Positions 26,165-35,150 of a stretch of DNA of 59,107 bases are shown here, in pieces. The stretch covers positions 1 to 59,107 of the forward strand of contig CALEMP010000054.1 of the NCBI GenBank assembly GCA_937910685.1, written 5' to 3'. The position numbers and the translations under genes are program-made. The notes beneath the pieces were generated by a model that saw only the letters and a list, made by a program, of their open reading frames with translations, searched no databases and had not been told where the DNA came from. Every line of letters begins with the position of its first letter. Positions within the stretch are counted from its first letter, which is position 1. Source of the DNA: an uncultured bacterium. Lineage in GTDB: Bacteria; Planctomycetota; UBA1135; GCA-002686595.

Positions 26165-28714
26165 CTATTGGAACAGAACCGAAATTCCGTCGGTGAAGTT
26201 GGAGGTCGGCATGCCGATCACCACGTCACGGTACCAGCCTTGGAAGTTCCAAGTCTCTCCCGCCTGAACCGTATGGTTGAAGGTGGGAGGCGCAGGAAGG
26301 GAGGTCAGGTTGATGCCCAAGGCAATGGTCCCGAAGGGACCCGAGTTGATCACGTTGTTGCTAAAGCGCCCGATGGGGGAACCCAGGCAAAGGTTGCCCA
26401 TTGCACCGCCGGGGCCAACGATTAAGCCCTGGCTGGCACTGACTAGGAAATAGCCGAACTGGTTCGGGGGCAGGTTCGTTGCGGTCATGGTCAGGTTGTT
26501 GTCCGTGGCCACGTTGCTTCCGGTAGCGTTGATGGTCGCCGGCGTGCCGGTGGAGTTCGACACGTTCGGGGAGCAGTAACGAACACCCAAGCCAGGTGCT
26601 GTGCAATCCACATCCCCAATGGTGAAGTCGTCCACCGCTGCTTCGACAATCGAGCCGGAACCCGCGTCCTCGGCGACGAAACGAACGCGCAATTGGTTCG
26701 TGATGGTCAGGTGATCGCCCATGCGCAGGCTGTACTTTTCCCAGCCGCCTGACGTGCCAGCGCCGCTGGGACCGACCGTCAGGGCCGTGACCCAGCTTAC
26801 GCCGCCGTTGTTCGAGAGGGCGACCCGGAAGGTATCCGCGCCCGGGGATCCACCGGTGGTGTTGGAATACCACAGCCAGAAGGAGATCTTCGGATCGCTT
26901 AGGGTCGAAACATCGAAGTTCGAGCTGCGCAGGGTGGTGTAACCCCCGTCCACATCATTGGCGCCGAGGCTGCCACCAACGCTGCCCTGGCCCGTGAACC
27001 AGCAGCTAGTTCCTGGGTTAGTGTGATCGTCTTCCGGTTGGGCGGCGGTGCCGTTGGGGTTGCCTCGCTCCCAAACCCCCGTGGAGGCCGTGTCCCCTGG
27101 GATGCCGCCGGTCCAACCAGCGTTGGTCTCCATGTCGAGGCTGGCGATCAAGGTTTCGCCGTAGCCAAAGACCGAGGTGTAGACCGTGGTTGGTGCGGTG
27201 GTGGGAGTGGAGTAGGTCTGCCCGGACGTGGAGTCCGCAGCGAGATACCAGTCCACCGTCGTACCGCAAATACCCGTGGGCAATGCGGCGCGCCAAGTGG
27301 TTCCGCCTATGGCCTGCAGAGGCACGCTCTGCATGCCTATGCCCACATCGAAGAACAACTTGGTGGTCGCCGGGTCGAGGGCACCGAGTACGTTCTCGGT
27401 GATCTCCACGTCAATCGTGGCTCCCGAAGGTGCAACCATTTCGGGCGCTCCGCCCGCCACAGTCAAGACCAAGTCCGCATCGCCCACGTCCCATACGAAG
27501 AAGCCTCCTTCCAGATCACTGCCGATCACCGTGCCGCTCGCGAAGTAAGGGAAGACGCTCCAGAGCCCATTGAAAGAGGCTCCATCGCCACTTTGATAGG
27601 TGTCGAAGTACCCAATCTCTGGCGGGTTGGTTGCGCTTTGGTTCAAATCAAAGATACGCAGGCCACTGGTGTAGTTGGCGGCGTACAGCAGGCCACCTTT
27701 GGTGTAGCAGTTGTGCGTGATTGCCAAGTTACCGTTGGTGAATGAGTTCATGTAGAACGCATTGTCGGGATCTGCCACGTTGATGACATAGGTCGTGGTG
27801 GGCAGAACGCCGTTCTCATCAAGCTCGTCGCCCATGTAGAACAGCTGGCGATCTTCGCTCATCCAGCCCTGGTGGCTATAGGCCCGGTTTGGCCAATAAA
27901 CCTGACTGATGACCGTGGGGTTGGACTTGTTGGTCACGTCCACGATGGTCAGGCCCGTGTCTCCTGAGCCGCCACTGAGGCCAGCGCAGCAGTAGGCGAT
28001 CTGCCGTCCCGCGTGGGGGCCGGTGGTGTAGGTCACAATCTGGGCATCGTGCACGTAGCGCGTGTTCCAACTGCCCACATACTGGGGGCTGGTGGGGTTG
28101 GCGAGGCTGTACATGCGCAGGCCGTTGCTGCCGCCGCCACAGCGGTAGAGGTAACCCGAGACCTCGTCGATCACCACGTTATGGCTGTTAGCAGTGCTCA
28201 CATCGTCGATCGTGTTGACCAAGCTGACCGTACCGTTGTCGATGTTGGCCATGCTGATCACTTGGATGCCGCCCGAGCCTTCGGTCACCGAATAGGCTAC
28301 GTTCCCATAGACCTTGACGTCGCGCCAAAGACTGTCGTTACCGTCCACCCAATCGATCAGCTGAGTTGCCGATGGGTTAGTGACCTCGAAGAAGGCCGTG
28401 CCGTTGGAGGTGCCCATGATTCCGTACTCACGGCCACTGGGACTTGTGTAGCCCCAACAATCGTTGCCGGACGAGGCGTTGTCGATTTGGTTCAGGGGAA
28501 ACCAAGCCTGGAGCGTGACCCCTTGGGAATCAAAACCGGCGCCGGGCATGTTCGTGGTCGTGCTGCCGCCGCCCTGGGTCAAGCTAGGACTGTTGCGCCA
28601 AATGGGGCCGTTCACGGGCAGCTTGCGACTCAGAATCTTTGGGTCGTCATCGTGCAAGGCGATGGCGCTTGCGGAAAGCAGCAGGGCACAAGAGGTAAGG
28701 AGCAGGCTTCGCAT
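26165..28714 (-). CDS. Secreted choice-of-anchor B family protein with C-terminal planctomycete-type domain
   Basis: I chose ATG 28714 because it puts a signal peptide (MRSLLLTSCALLLSASA) first; the longer upstream frame has no signal. The 849-residue product has LVIVD-type beta-propeller repeats (for example VSMANIDNG, TIVDVTNKSNPTV), the hallmark of the choice-of-anchor B family. A middle region around WTGGIPGDTASTGVWERG resembles a carbohydrate-binding-like or MAM-like jelly roll. The last 142 residues (YCSPNVSNSTG to GISVLFQ) form a separate domain with conserved Gly/Asn/Phe. I associate this domain with exported planctomycete proteins, but from memory and without a search. Function is unknown; surface location is likely. 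A palindrome (28740-28753) lies upstream. Confidence 0.75.
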   Translation of the reverse strand: MRSLLLTSCALLLSASAIALHDDDPKILSRKLPVNGPIWRNSPSLTQGGGSTTTNMPGAGFDSQGVTLQAWFPLNQIDNASSGNDCWGYTSPSGREYGIMGTSNGTAFFEVTNPSATQLIDWVDGNDSLWRDVKVYGNVAYSVTEGSGGIQVISMANIDNGTVSLVNTIDDVSTANSHNVVIDEVSGYLYRCGGGSNGLRMYSLANPTSPQYVGSWNTRYVHDAQIVTYTTGPHAGRQIAYCCAGLSGGSGDTGLTIVDVTNKSNPTVISQVYWPNRAYSHQGWMSEDRQLFYMGDELDENGVLPTTTYVINVADPDNAFYMNSFTNGNLAITHNCYTKGGLLYAANYTSGLRIFDLNQSATNPPEIGYFDTYQSGDGASFNGLWSVFPYFASGTVIGSDLEGGFFVWDVGDADLVLTVAGGAPEMVAPSGATIDVEITENVLGALDPATTKLFFDVGIGMQSVPLQAIGGTTWRAALPTGICGTTVDWYLAADSTSGQTYSTPTTAPTTVYTSVFGYGETLIASLDMETNAGWTGGIPGDTASTGVWERGNPNGTAAQPEDDHTNPGTSCWFTGQGSVGGSLGANDVDGGYTTLRSSNFDVSTLSDPKISFWLWYSNTTGGSPGADTFRVALSNNGGVSWVTALTVGPSGAGTSGGWEKYSLRMGDHLTITNQLRVRFVAEDAGSGSIVEAAVDDFTIGDVDCTAPGLGVRYCSPNVSNSTGTPATINATGSNVATDNNLTMTATNLPPNQFGYFLVSASQGLIVGPGGAMGNLCLGSPIGRFSNNVINSGPFGTIALGINLTSLPAPPTFNHTVQAGETWNFQGWYRDVVIGMPTSNFTDGISVLFQ

Positions 28715-28739
28715 GGGGTATGGCAGGGTATGAGAGGGT

Positions 28740-28753
28740 GCCGTGGTCACGGC
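28740..28753. promoter_or_regulatory. 14-bp inverted repeat upstream of the choice-of-anchor B gene
   Basis: GCCGTG, GT, CACGGC. It is 26 nt ahead of the chosen ATG at 28714, in the 154-nt gap before the MauG gene. It could be an operator. The symmetry is perfect but short, so chance cannot be excluded. Confidence 0.3.
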
Positions 28754-28868
28754 GTGTGTATGGGGGTACGTGTTGAAGTCTATCCCCCCCGGGTGATGGA
28801 CGGTGGGCCAAGTCATGTCCGAGCAGCATCCCGGGACAGGATTCCCTGAAAGTGGGGCAGTGGGGGCC

Positions 28869-30083
28869 CTAGTCTCGAATCGGTGCAACGGGTGCCTGGA
28901 CCAGATGACCTGGCAGGTCGCGGCCCTCTAGGGCCAAGAGGAAGGCCTCCAGAGCACCTAGGGCAGCATTATCCAGACGCAGGGGCTGCAGTAATTGTTC
29001 CTGATGATGGCTGCGTAAATCCTGATCTTCGAGGGTGTTGTAAAACCTCAAGACGCTGCCTAAATCGGGGAATTGCCCCTGGTGCCCGTAGGGGGCCCGG
29101 CGGGCGAGGTTCCGAAGAGTTGGTGTGCGGAATTCCCCATAGGACTCTGATGATTGCACAAGGGCACGCACACGTTCGGCGGCCTCGCCCTCGGGTGCAT
29201 CGCTGTACGGGCCGGCCGCGTTGAAAGGGCTCTCTTGAACCAAGCGTGCGCCCTGATAGCGACCCGCATCGTCCCGTGGCCCGTCGGGGTGGGTGGGGAG
29301 CTGGTTGTTGTGGAATTCCAAGTCGCTCAGGGTGGGACCCAAGTGACAAAGGGTGCAGCGGCCCGGCCCGAGGAAAATGCGCAGGCCACGCTGTTGTTCT
29401 TCGTTAAGTGCTGTGGGATCACCGCCCGGCAGATCGAGGATGGACCGCACCCAAAGGTCAAAGGGTGAATCTTTCTGTATCAAGAGACGCTCGTAGGCGG
29501 CGATAGCCTTGCCCAGTTGGGCGAACAGCGTGTCCACGTCCTTGGGAACTTCTCCGTAAACCTCTTCATGGGCTTGGCGCAGCAAAGGGTCGGAGCGCAC
29601 TAGGTGGGCGATCTCTTGGCGATCCCCGGCCATTTCCACTTCATTTTCCATGGGGCCAAGTGCCTGCATCCAGAGGCTATCCGCGCGGCCTCCCCAGCCG
29701 AGCCAGCGCTGGTAGGCAGCCCCAATCACCGTCGGGGCGTGGCGTTCGCCAAGGGCTTTGCCCAGGGCGATGGGACGGGTGTCCGCAAAGCCGTGCTCGG
29801 GGTCATGGCAAGTGGCACAGGAGATTTCTCCATCCCCCGAAAGGCGCTTGTCGAAAAAGAGCCACTGGCCGTAGTGGGCGGCGGCGGGATTATCCGCAAC
29901 GCTGTTCGTGGGATCTGCGGGAAGCGGGGGTAGAGGGCCTAGGTGGCGTAGCAAATCCAATGGCCAGGGGTCTTCCAGTGCTGTAACGGGGACCGGTGCC
30001 ACCGGCGTCTCGGGTTTCTTATCGGAAAAAACCCAGAGCAATCCAAGGACCACGCAAAGCCAACAGAGAAGGGTGCGGCGCAT
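28869..30083 (-). CDS. Di-heme cytochrome-c peroxidase / MauG family protein
   Basis: ATG 30083 gives 404 residues with an N-terminal hydrophobic anchor or signal (LLCWLCVVLGLLWVF). Two CxxCH heme-binding sites are visible: CATCH (about 89-93) and CTLCH (about 243-247). Family features such as FFDKRLSGDGEISCATCHDPEHGF, PTVIGAAYQ, MENEVEMA and FRTPTLRNLARRAPYGHQG fit the MauG/CcpA family. These enzymes reduce peroxide or oxidise protein residues in the periplasm. The ATG follows the stop of the YtkA-like lipoprotein by 5 nt. Without knowing the distal ligands, peroxidase and MauG-type chemistry cannot be told apart. Confidence 0.88.
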   Translation of the reverse strand: MRRTLLCWLCVVLGLLWVFSDKKPETPVAPVPVTALEDPWPLDLLRHLGPLPPLPADPTNSVADNPAAAHYGQWLFFDKRLSGDGEISCATCHDPEHGFADTRPIALGKALGERHAPTVIGAAYQRWLGWGGRADSLWMQALGPMENEVEMAGDRQEIAHLVRSDPLLRQAHEEVYGEVPKDVDTLFAQLGKAIAAYERLLIQKDSPFDLWVRSILDLPGGDPTALNEEQQRGLRIFLGPGRCTLCHLGPTLSDLEFHNNQLPTHPDGPRDDAGRYQGARLVQESPFNAAGPYSDAPEGEAAERVRALVQSSESYGEFRTPTLRNLARRAPYGHQGQFPDLGSVLRFYNTLEDQDLRSHHQEQLLQPLRLDNAALGALEAFLLALEGRDLPGHLVQAPVAPIRD

Positions 30084-30088
30084 GGGGT

Positions 30089-30553
30089 CTAGTACACCTT
30101 GAAGGACAGTTGTGCACGCTCGGTCACATGGCCCTGCGTGCGGTCCACGTAGATTTCCCAAAGGCCCGGCATATGAAACAGGAGCGGCGAGGCATGAATC
30201 CATCCGTCTTTCTCTTCCAGCACCGGCGCGATCTTCATGCCGTGGCCATGTTCGGGCATATCAGCATCTAAGGCCATGTGCTTGAGGGGTTCGGCCAAGG
30301 GCTTTCCTTCGTTGTCCAGCAAACGAAAGCGAAGGGAGAAATCCCTGTTCAGAGGAATCGGGTGGGGGCTGGGGATGAGCTCTAAGCGAAAGCCGCCTCC
30401 GTTAGCATCTGCTTTGAGGGGCAGGGGCTCGTCAGCTGGTTTGGGGTCCGTGGACTCTGCAGTCGGCGGGTCCGCAGCAACCGGTTGCGTTTCCTCGCCG
30501 CCGCATGCGCCGAGGGCTAGACATAGGATCCAGGTCCAAGTGCTTGCTTTCAT
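30089..30553 (-). CDS. YtkA/FixH-like domain lipoprotein
   Basis: ATG 30553 is chosen because it overlaps the NHL gene stop as ATGA and yields a clean lipoprotein signal (KASTWTWILCLALGAC, lipobox LALGAC). A second ATG lies five codons upstream at 30568. The 154-residue product has a low-complexity Pro/Ala linker and then a YtkA-like beta-sandwich with DADMPEHGHGMKIAP, a motif rich in His and Met that is typical of the family and suggests metal handling. The domain often occurs near cytochrome oxidase and copper genes. Here its partners are an NHL protein and a di-heme peroxidase. Copper or heme delivery is a guess. Confidence 0.7.
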   Translation of the reverse strand: MKASTWTWILCLALGACGGEETQPVAADPPTAESTDPKPADEPLPLKADANGGGFRLELIPSPHPIPLNRDFSLRFRLLDNEGKPLAEPLKHMALDADMPEHGHGMKIAPVLEEKDGWIHASPLLFHMPGLWEIYVDRTQGHVTERAQLSFKVY

Positions 30554-32433
30554 CGCTTGTTTCCCCATTCGTCGTAGATCTTCGGTTGCATGGCGGGGCG
30601 CACGTGCAGCTTAGAACCAAAGGCGCGCACGAATTCTCCTTCGGTAGTGAAGACCATACAGCGGTGGTTGCCATGGTCCACAACACTGATGTTTCCATCC
30701 TTGCCGATCGACAAACCCCGCGGTCCTAAGAGGCCTTCGGGGCCCAGGCCTTCCTTGCCTATGGACAGGTCCACGGCTCCCAGGGAACTAAAACGCAAAA
30801 CCCGATTTGCCGCTCGGTCGCTGACGAAAATGCGCCCCTCTTGGTCGCAACAAATGCCGTCGGGGCTTTGGAGAGCCCCGGCTCCACGGCTGCCACGGCT
30901 CTCTCCGCTGTTCGGGTCGAAACCCAGAATACGGCCCTGCCAGGCATCACTGATCCAAAGGATGCCCTTGGGGTCAAAACACAGGTCTATGGGTTTCAGC
31001 AGGACCCCGGCGCCCAGCACCTTGACACAGGTTTGGGTTTCATCGATCACCAGCACGCAGCGATTGGCGCGGTCGATCACGTAGGTCTTGCCCTCTCGCC
31101 GACAGATCGCAGTGGGGCGTGGGTCGTGGAAAACGGAAACCCCACCCAGATCGCGTTTGAGGGCCCTGAGGTTCACTCGCCGCACCCAGGCTGCTGCACC
31201 CAAGTGTTGGTTGAGGGGTGCTTGGGGGTCAATGCGCAAGAGAACCTGGTCGAGGATTCCAGCCGTAGGGTCGCTGACCCAAGCCGTGCGTTCTTCAAGG
31301 TCGAGCCAAATGCCCTCCGGTTGAATCCAACGGCCGAGTGCGCTTCCCCGCCGCCCAAAACTGGTCAGCTCGATGGGCGCTTCATCCCGGCGCGTGTCGT
31401 GCAAGAGAACCGAATGGGTTTCGGGTTCCACAAGCAACATCCATTGGCCGCTGGCGCGAATCGCTGGGCCGTAGTGGGCTGAGGCTTGGGGTGTGACGCG
31501 GCGCAAGGGATCGACTGTGGGCTCGGCGCCCATGGCGCGGCTGAAGACCTGTACCCGCCCGTCGAGGGGTTCGGCAACGGCCAAGCGCGTGCCATCGGCG
31601 GAGACCGCAATTGCGCTGGGATAGTGCAAGAGTCCCTTGCCTTCCCGCGGCCGAAGGGCGTGCAGGCCAACGGTGTAAAGTAAATCGCCTCCTTCCGTGT
31701 GCACGCTGATGCGGTGGTTGTCCCGGTCAGCCACAAAAACCCGGTGATTCCACCAGGCAATTCCAGAAGGCGCGGCCAAGAGTCCGCGGAATGCACCGTA
31801 GTCCCCGAAACCGCCTACGTGATTTCCGTCGGGATCAAAGTGTTCGACCCTGGCGCGGGCGGCGTCCGATACCCAGGTGCCCCCCTCGTCGTCCAGGCAT
31901 ACCCCCGTGGGTTCTCCCAGCAAACCCACACCTAATTCCAAGCGCTTGCTGCCCTGGAACAAAACCACGCGGCCGCCGAGTGGATCGGCGATCACCAGCC
32001 GTCCATCTTTGGCATCCAGGGCGCCGGGTTCGCAAAGACCCGAGGGCCCTTGCACGACTGTGTCCGCTTCGTGCCAGGCCTCCACGGCAATTCCCAGCAC
32101 CCGTCGGTAGGCCGGGTCGCTCACGTAAAGCCGCGTATCCACCGCGACTCCCCGGGGATTTAGCCAAGGACCTGAGGATTCCAGCTGCCGGCTTGGCTTA
32201 CCGGAAGGCCCAAAGAGTGAGAGGCGGTTCCCGTCGGCTTCCACAACCCACAGGGCTCCGCCCTCGGTGTAGTCCAGGGCGACGGGGCCCCTTAGATCGG
32301 AAATCGTGTGCAGCCAGGCTCCCAAGTGGGTCGCCTCCCCGTCTTGCCCAAGAGCCGGGATGGCCAGGGGGATGCCGAGCAAGAGAATCAGCCAGAGCCG
32401 AAGGCGTGTGGGTTGGGGACGGGGCTGCTTCAC
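30550..32433 (-). CDS. Exported NHL-repeat beta-propeller protein
   Basis: GTG 32433 is chosen because it follows AGGAACC closely and starts a signal peptide (RLRLWLILLLGIPLAIPALG). The open frame extends much further upstream but would run into the divergent gene's promoter. The 627-residue mature protein consists of NHL/WD-like blades of the type GVAVDTRLYVSDPAYRRVLG, ICCDQEGRIFVSDRAANRVL and LSIGKDGNISVVDHGNHRCM, probably forming more than one propeller. NHL propellers bind proteins, RNA or polysaccharide; no catalytic residue is visible. It leads a three-gene operon with the YtkA-like lipoprotein (ATGA overlap) and the di-heme peroxidase. Confidence 0.78.
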   Translation of the reverse strand: MKQPRPQPTRLRLWLILLLGIPLAIPALGQDGEATHLGAWLHTISDLRGPVALDYTEGGALWVVEADGNRLSLFGPSGKPSRQLESSGPWLNPRGVAVDTRLYVSDPAYRRVLGIAVEAWHEADTVVQGPSGLCEPGALDAKDGRLVIADPLGGRVVLFQGSKRLELGVGLLGEPTGVCLDDEGGTWVSDAARARVEHFDPDGNHVGGFGDYGAFRGLLAAPSGIAWWNHRVFVADRDNHRISVHTEGGDLLYTVGLHALRPREGKGLLHYPSAIAVSADGTRLAVAEPLDGRVQVFSRAMGAEPTVDPLRRVTPQASAHYGPAIRASGQWMLLVEPETHSVLLHDTRRDEAPIELTSFGRRGSALGRWIQPEGIWLDLEERTAWVSDPTAGILDQVLLRIDPQAPLNQHLGAAAWVRRVNLRALKRDLGGVSVFHDPRPTAICRREGKTYVIDRANRCVLVIDETQTCVKVLGAGVLLKPIDLCFDPKGILWISDAWQGRILGFDPNSGESRGSRGAGALQSPDGICCDQEGRIFVSDRAANRVLRFSSLGAVDLSIGKEGLGPEGLLGPRGLSIGKDGNISVVDHGNHRCMVFTTEGEFVRAFGSKLHVRPAMQPKIYDEWGNKR

Positions 32434-32544
32434 GGTTCCTATTGTGCCCTCGGGACGGGGGTTCACAAGGGTTCGGGCCGCTCCAAGAAGAAGTTTCAAG
32501 AGAAGCGTGATTCGAGCCACTCGGTTCTCTAGTTTTGAGGGCAC

Positions 32545-33366
32545 ATGGAGGTTCCCGCGAACGATCAAGTCACCCAGGTTGTGCGCCGCTGGTCGCGCAA
32601 TACGACCTTGGCCGAGCTGAAGGAGCGCGGGGTCGAGACCGTGCGCACGGTCAGAATGAGCCGGGTGGCGGGCTTGATCGAAAAGGCGGTGAACCGCGCC
32701 TTGCTCGAACGAACCTTGGGGGACCCTTCCGATCTTGGGGATGCCTTTTCCCGTTCGGCCCGTGATGCGTTTGTGAAACTGGTGCAAGAGGAGGCTGAAG
32801 GGGATTCCGTGGTCCAAGTGCCCGCGGAAGCTCCCATGCTCACCAGTGGATCCATGGACGGCACGGCTGGCACGGCCCTTGAACGCCTCAAGCGTGATCT
32901 GCGCGAGCGCCGTCGGGTCCTAGGGGAAGAACAAAAGCGCTTGGCCCAAGACGTGCGCGTATCGGGTCCCGGGGATCGTGAATTGGAAGTCACCTTGACC
33001 AGGCTCTTTGGGGCTTGGGGAGGCAATCCAGAAAAACCCTCAGCCCTTGAGAGCGAAGTGATGCGCGTGGGCGTTGCGGCTTTGCAGCGCGAGCGTCAAC
33101 GGGGTCAGCAGGCCGTGTTGGACGAGAACCGGCGTATCGTCGACCGCCTCGAACAACGGGTGCGCAAACTCTCGCGCACTCTTGAGGAAACCCGCGGGGA
33201 ACTGGTACAGGCCCTTGAAAAGCCAGCGGACCCTATAGGGAACGGCTATCTGCCTCGCGGCGTTCAGGCCTTGCCGCCACCCGAGGCCCCCAACGAAAAG
33301 AAGACAGCGCTCCTTTCAGCTATTTTTGAGGCCAATGTGGAATTGCGCGCTGCCCTCGACGCTTGA
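32545..33366 (+). CDS. Hypothetical cytoplasmic coiled-coil protein
   Basis: I do not recognise this 273-residue protein. The ATG at 32545 has a GAGGGC stretch 3 nt upstream. There is no signal peptide or membrane helix. The N-terminal 90 residues are charged helical (RRWSRNTTLAELKERG...). Residues 105-140 and 170-225 show heptad-like Leu spacing with many Arg/Glu, consistent with a coiled coil. The C-terminus has a proline-rich linker and a final helix (LLSAIFEANVELRAALDA). It is divergent from the NHL operon (111-nt gap) and converges on the toroid gene. A role linked to the big operon is possible but only positional. Confidence 0.6.
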   Translation: MEVPANDQVTQVVRRWSRNTTLAELKERGVETVRTVRMSRVAGLIEKAVNRALLERTLGDPSDLGDAFSRSARDAFVKLVQEEAEGDSVVQVPAEAPMLTSGSMDGTAGTALERLKRDLRERRRVLGEEQKRLAQDVRVSGPGDRELEVTLTRLFGAWGGNPEKPSALESEVMRVGVAALQRERQRGQQAVLDENRRIVDRLEQRVRKLSRTLEETRGELVQALEKPADPIGNGYLPRGVQALPPPEAPNEKKTALLSAIFEANVELRAALDA

Positions 33367-33387
33367 GCCGGCTCTTAGGCCAGTGGT

Positions 33388-34662
33388 TTAGCGCCGAAAG
33401 ATCGGCAGCAGTCCCTCGGGCACGGAAAGGAACAAACAGTTCATCGCCGTAGCATAGGTGGTGCCATAGCGGCCCGTGATCGTCTCCCCTCGCCCGTCCT
33501 GGCGGATGTCTTCCCAGCCGCCATCCGAACGCTGGTCGGAGATGGCCAGCAAGACCTCGGCCTTGGCCCAACGCTTGAACTGTTTTGTATCGGGGTGTTG
33601 CCAGAGGGCTTGTGCCAAATACAGCCGCTCGTAGTAGGGGAACGCTGGGCTGCGCGCTGCACTTTGGCCGGGCTTGATCAGTTTGCGTCCCTCGAGCTTG
33701 CGCCAAATAGAGTCATAACCCTTGTCGATGACTTGGCCCTCATAGGTGCCCGTGGCATGCAAGGTGGCGAGGCAGGCGGCGGTGAGGGCCACCGATGTTT
33801 GTGGGTGAGCCTGGGAATAACGAAAGCCGCCGGTTTCATCCTGCAGTTCCTTGACGTACTCCACCGCGTGACTGATGACTTTGGGCTTGATTCGCAGGCC
33901 CGCATTGCGCGCACCGCGCAGGGCTTGAACCAGGCAAACCGTGACCGAGCCCTCCTGTTCCGCTGTGCGTCCGGGGCCGTAGTACCAACCACCGTCTGGT
34001 CCTTGCATCCCCTCGATGTGGTGCACCGCACTGGCGAGGGCTTGGCCGATGCGCTTGCCTAGGGGGCTGCGCGGTGAGAGAGAGTGGGCCTGGGAGAGGG
34101 CCAGGGTTGCAAGTCCGTGGCCGTGGGCCCGGGATTGGCGGTCCTCTGCGGCGCTGATCCAGCCGGGGTTGGCTTCGGTGATCGGGGCTTGGTGGGCCAA
34201 GAGGTATTCGAGGGCGCGCACCAATTGCGCCGCATGGGGCCCCCGGGTGGGAGTCGATCCTCCGGCCATGTAGGCCAAAGCGCCCAGGGCGGTGACACCG
34301 ATGGGGGACTCCTGTTCCCCGTGGGGTACGGGTAGGGAGCCATCACGCACCAGTGCTTGGCGCGCGGCCAAGAAGTCGAGACCCCGGGTGATGCTGGCGC
34401 GAATCTCGGCCTGGGCCTTTTGCTTTTGTCCCTGGGGCGGATCCTGGTGCGCGCCCGAGGCGAATGCAAGCCGTCCAAGGTCCAGGGAATGGAGCTGGGG
34501 AAGGACGCCCTGTCCATGGGCGTCATCCATGGGCGAGCCAGTCCCAAGGGCGGGGATCAGGATCAGTAAACCGAGGACGCGCAGGAGGCGCGAAGGGAAC
34601 CTCTCGGCGGATGAGGCTTGTTCCAGATGGAAGGGATCAGGCAAGGTCATGGAAGGCCCCAT
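33388..34662 (-). CDS. Exported alpha/alpha-toroid protein with prenyltransferase/squalene-cyclase-like repeats (copy B)
   Basis: This 424-residue protein has an N-terminal hydrophobic segment (LLRVLGLLILIPALG) suited to export. Repeats of the QW type follow: MQGPDGGWYYG, ELQDETGGFRYS and SDQRSDGGWEDI, each with Gly-Gly-Trp/Phe after an Asp, as in squalene/hopene cyclases and protein prenyltransferase beta subunits. Neither the cyclase DxDD acid motif nor the prenyltransferase zinc triad is visible, so it is probably non-enzymatic. It ends PEGLLPIFRR, close to the end of copy A at 40868-41980. It is the last gene of the MoxR operon, 86 nt after the 130-residue gene. Confidence 0.75.
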   Translation of the reverse strand: MGPSMTLPDPFHLEQASSAERFPSRLLRVLGLLILIPALGTGSPMDDAHGQGVLPQLHSLDLGRLAFASGAHQDPPQGQKQKAQAEIRASITRGLDFLAARQALVRDGSLPVPHGEQESPIGVTALGALAYMAGGSTPTRGPHAAQLVRALEYLLAHQAPITEANPGWISAAEDRQSRAHGHGLATLALSQAHSLSPRSPLGKRIGQALASAVHHIEGMQGPDGGWYYGPGRTAEQEGSVTVCLVQALRGARNAGLRIKPKVISHAVEYVKELQDETGGFRYSQAHPQTSVALTAACLATLHATGTYEGQVIDKGYDSIWRKLEGRKLIKPGQSAARSPAFPYYERLYLAQALWQHPDTKQFKRWAKAEVLLAISDQRSDGGWEDIRQDGRGETITGRYGTTYATAMNCLFLSVPEGLLPIFRR

Positions 34663-34748
34663 AGTACTGCACCCGGCCGGGATTTCCCCCTAGGTCTTCG
34701 GGCTGCAACTTCAGGGCCATCAAGACCCCCGGGACGCCCTGACCAGCC

Positions 34749-35141
34749 CTAGTGATTGTCGTGCTCGTTGAGGCGGCGGTAGTAGGAGTCAATCCAGTCC
34801 CGATAACGGGCGGGCATGTCTCCCTGTCCTTCGGCGCGGAAGATATCGCGCAGGTGAATCGGCAGGTTGCCCCAGATCTCCACGTCGCTACCCGGGCGCT
34901 GGGCCGCTTCGCGCTCGCCCTCAGCAGCCTTGTCACCGCGGTCCTTGATGCCGCCCGGTTGATCCGGTTGGCTGCTCTTGGGCTCGCCGTTTTCAGAGGG
35001 TTGATCGCTGGGTTTCTCTTGGCCTTCGCCTTCCCCTTCCCTTGGCTCTTCGGCACCGTCTTTTTTCTGACCGGTTTCCCCTTGGCTTTGGGCTTGGCTG
35101 CTGCTTGGTTTTCCGGAGGGCGAACTGCCCTCACCGCTCAT
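34749..35141 (-). CDS. Small protein of the MoxR operon with conserved WGNLP...YRDWID module
   Basis: This 130-residue protein has a highly charged, Ser/Gly/Lys/Glu-rich N-terminal half. A compact C-terminal module follows, with WGNLPIHLRDIF, AEGQGDMPARYRDWID and YYRRLNE, about 40 residues long. I associate this module with small proteins near BatA-type clusters in planctomycetes and some Proteobacteria. No signal peptide or membrane helix is seen. The start ATG at 35141 lies 9 nt after the previous stop. The low-complexity half could be a flexible linker and the module a docking peptide to the toroid or coiled-coil protein (inference). Confidence 0.65.
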   Translation of the reverse strand: MSGEGSSPSGKPSSSQAQSQGETGQKKDGAEEPREGEGEGQEKPSDQPSENGEPKSSQPDQPGGIKDRGDKAAEGEREAAQRPGSDVEIWGNLPIHLRDIFRAEGQGDMPARYRDWIDSYYRRLNEHDNH

Positions 35142-35150
35142 GGAGCCGCT

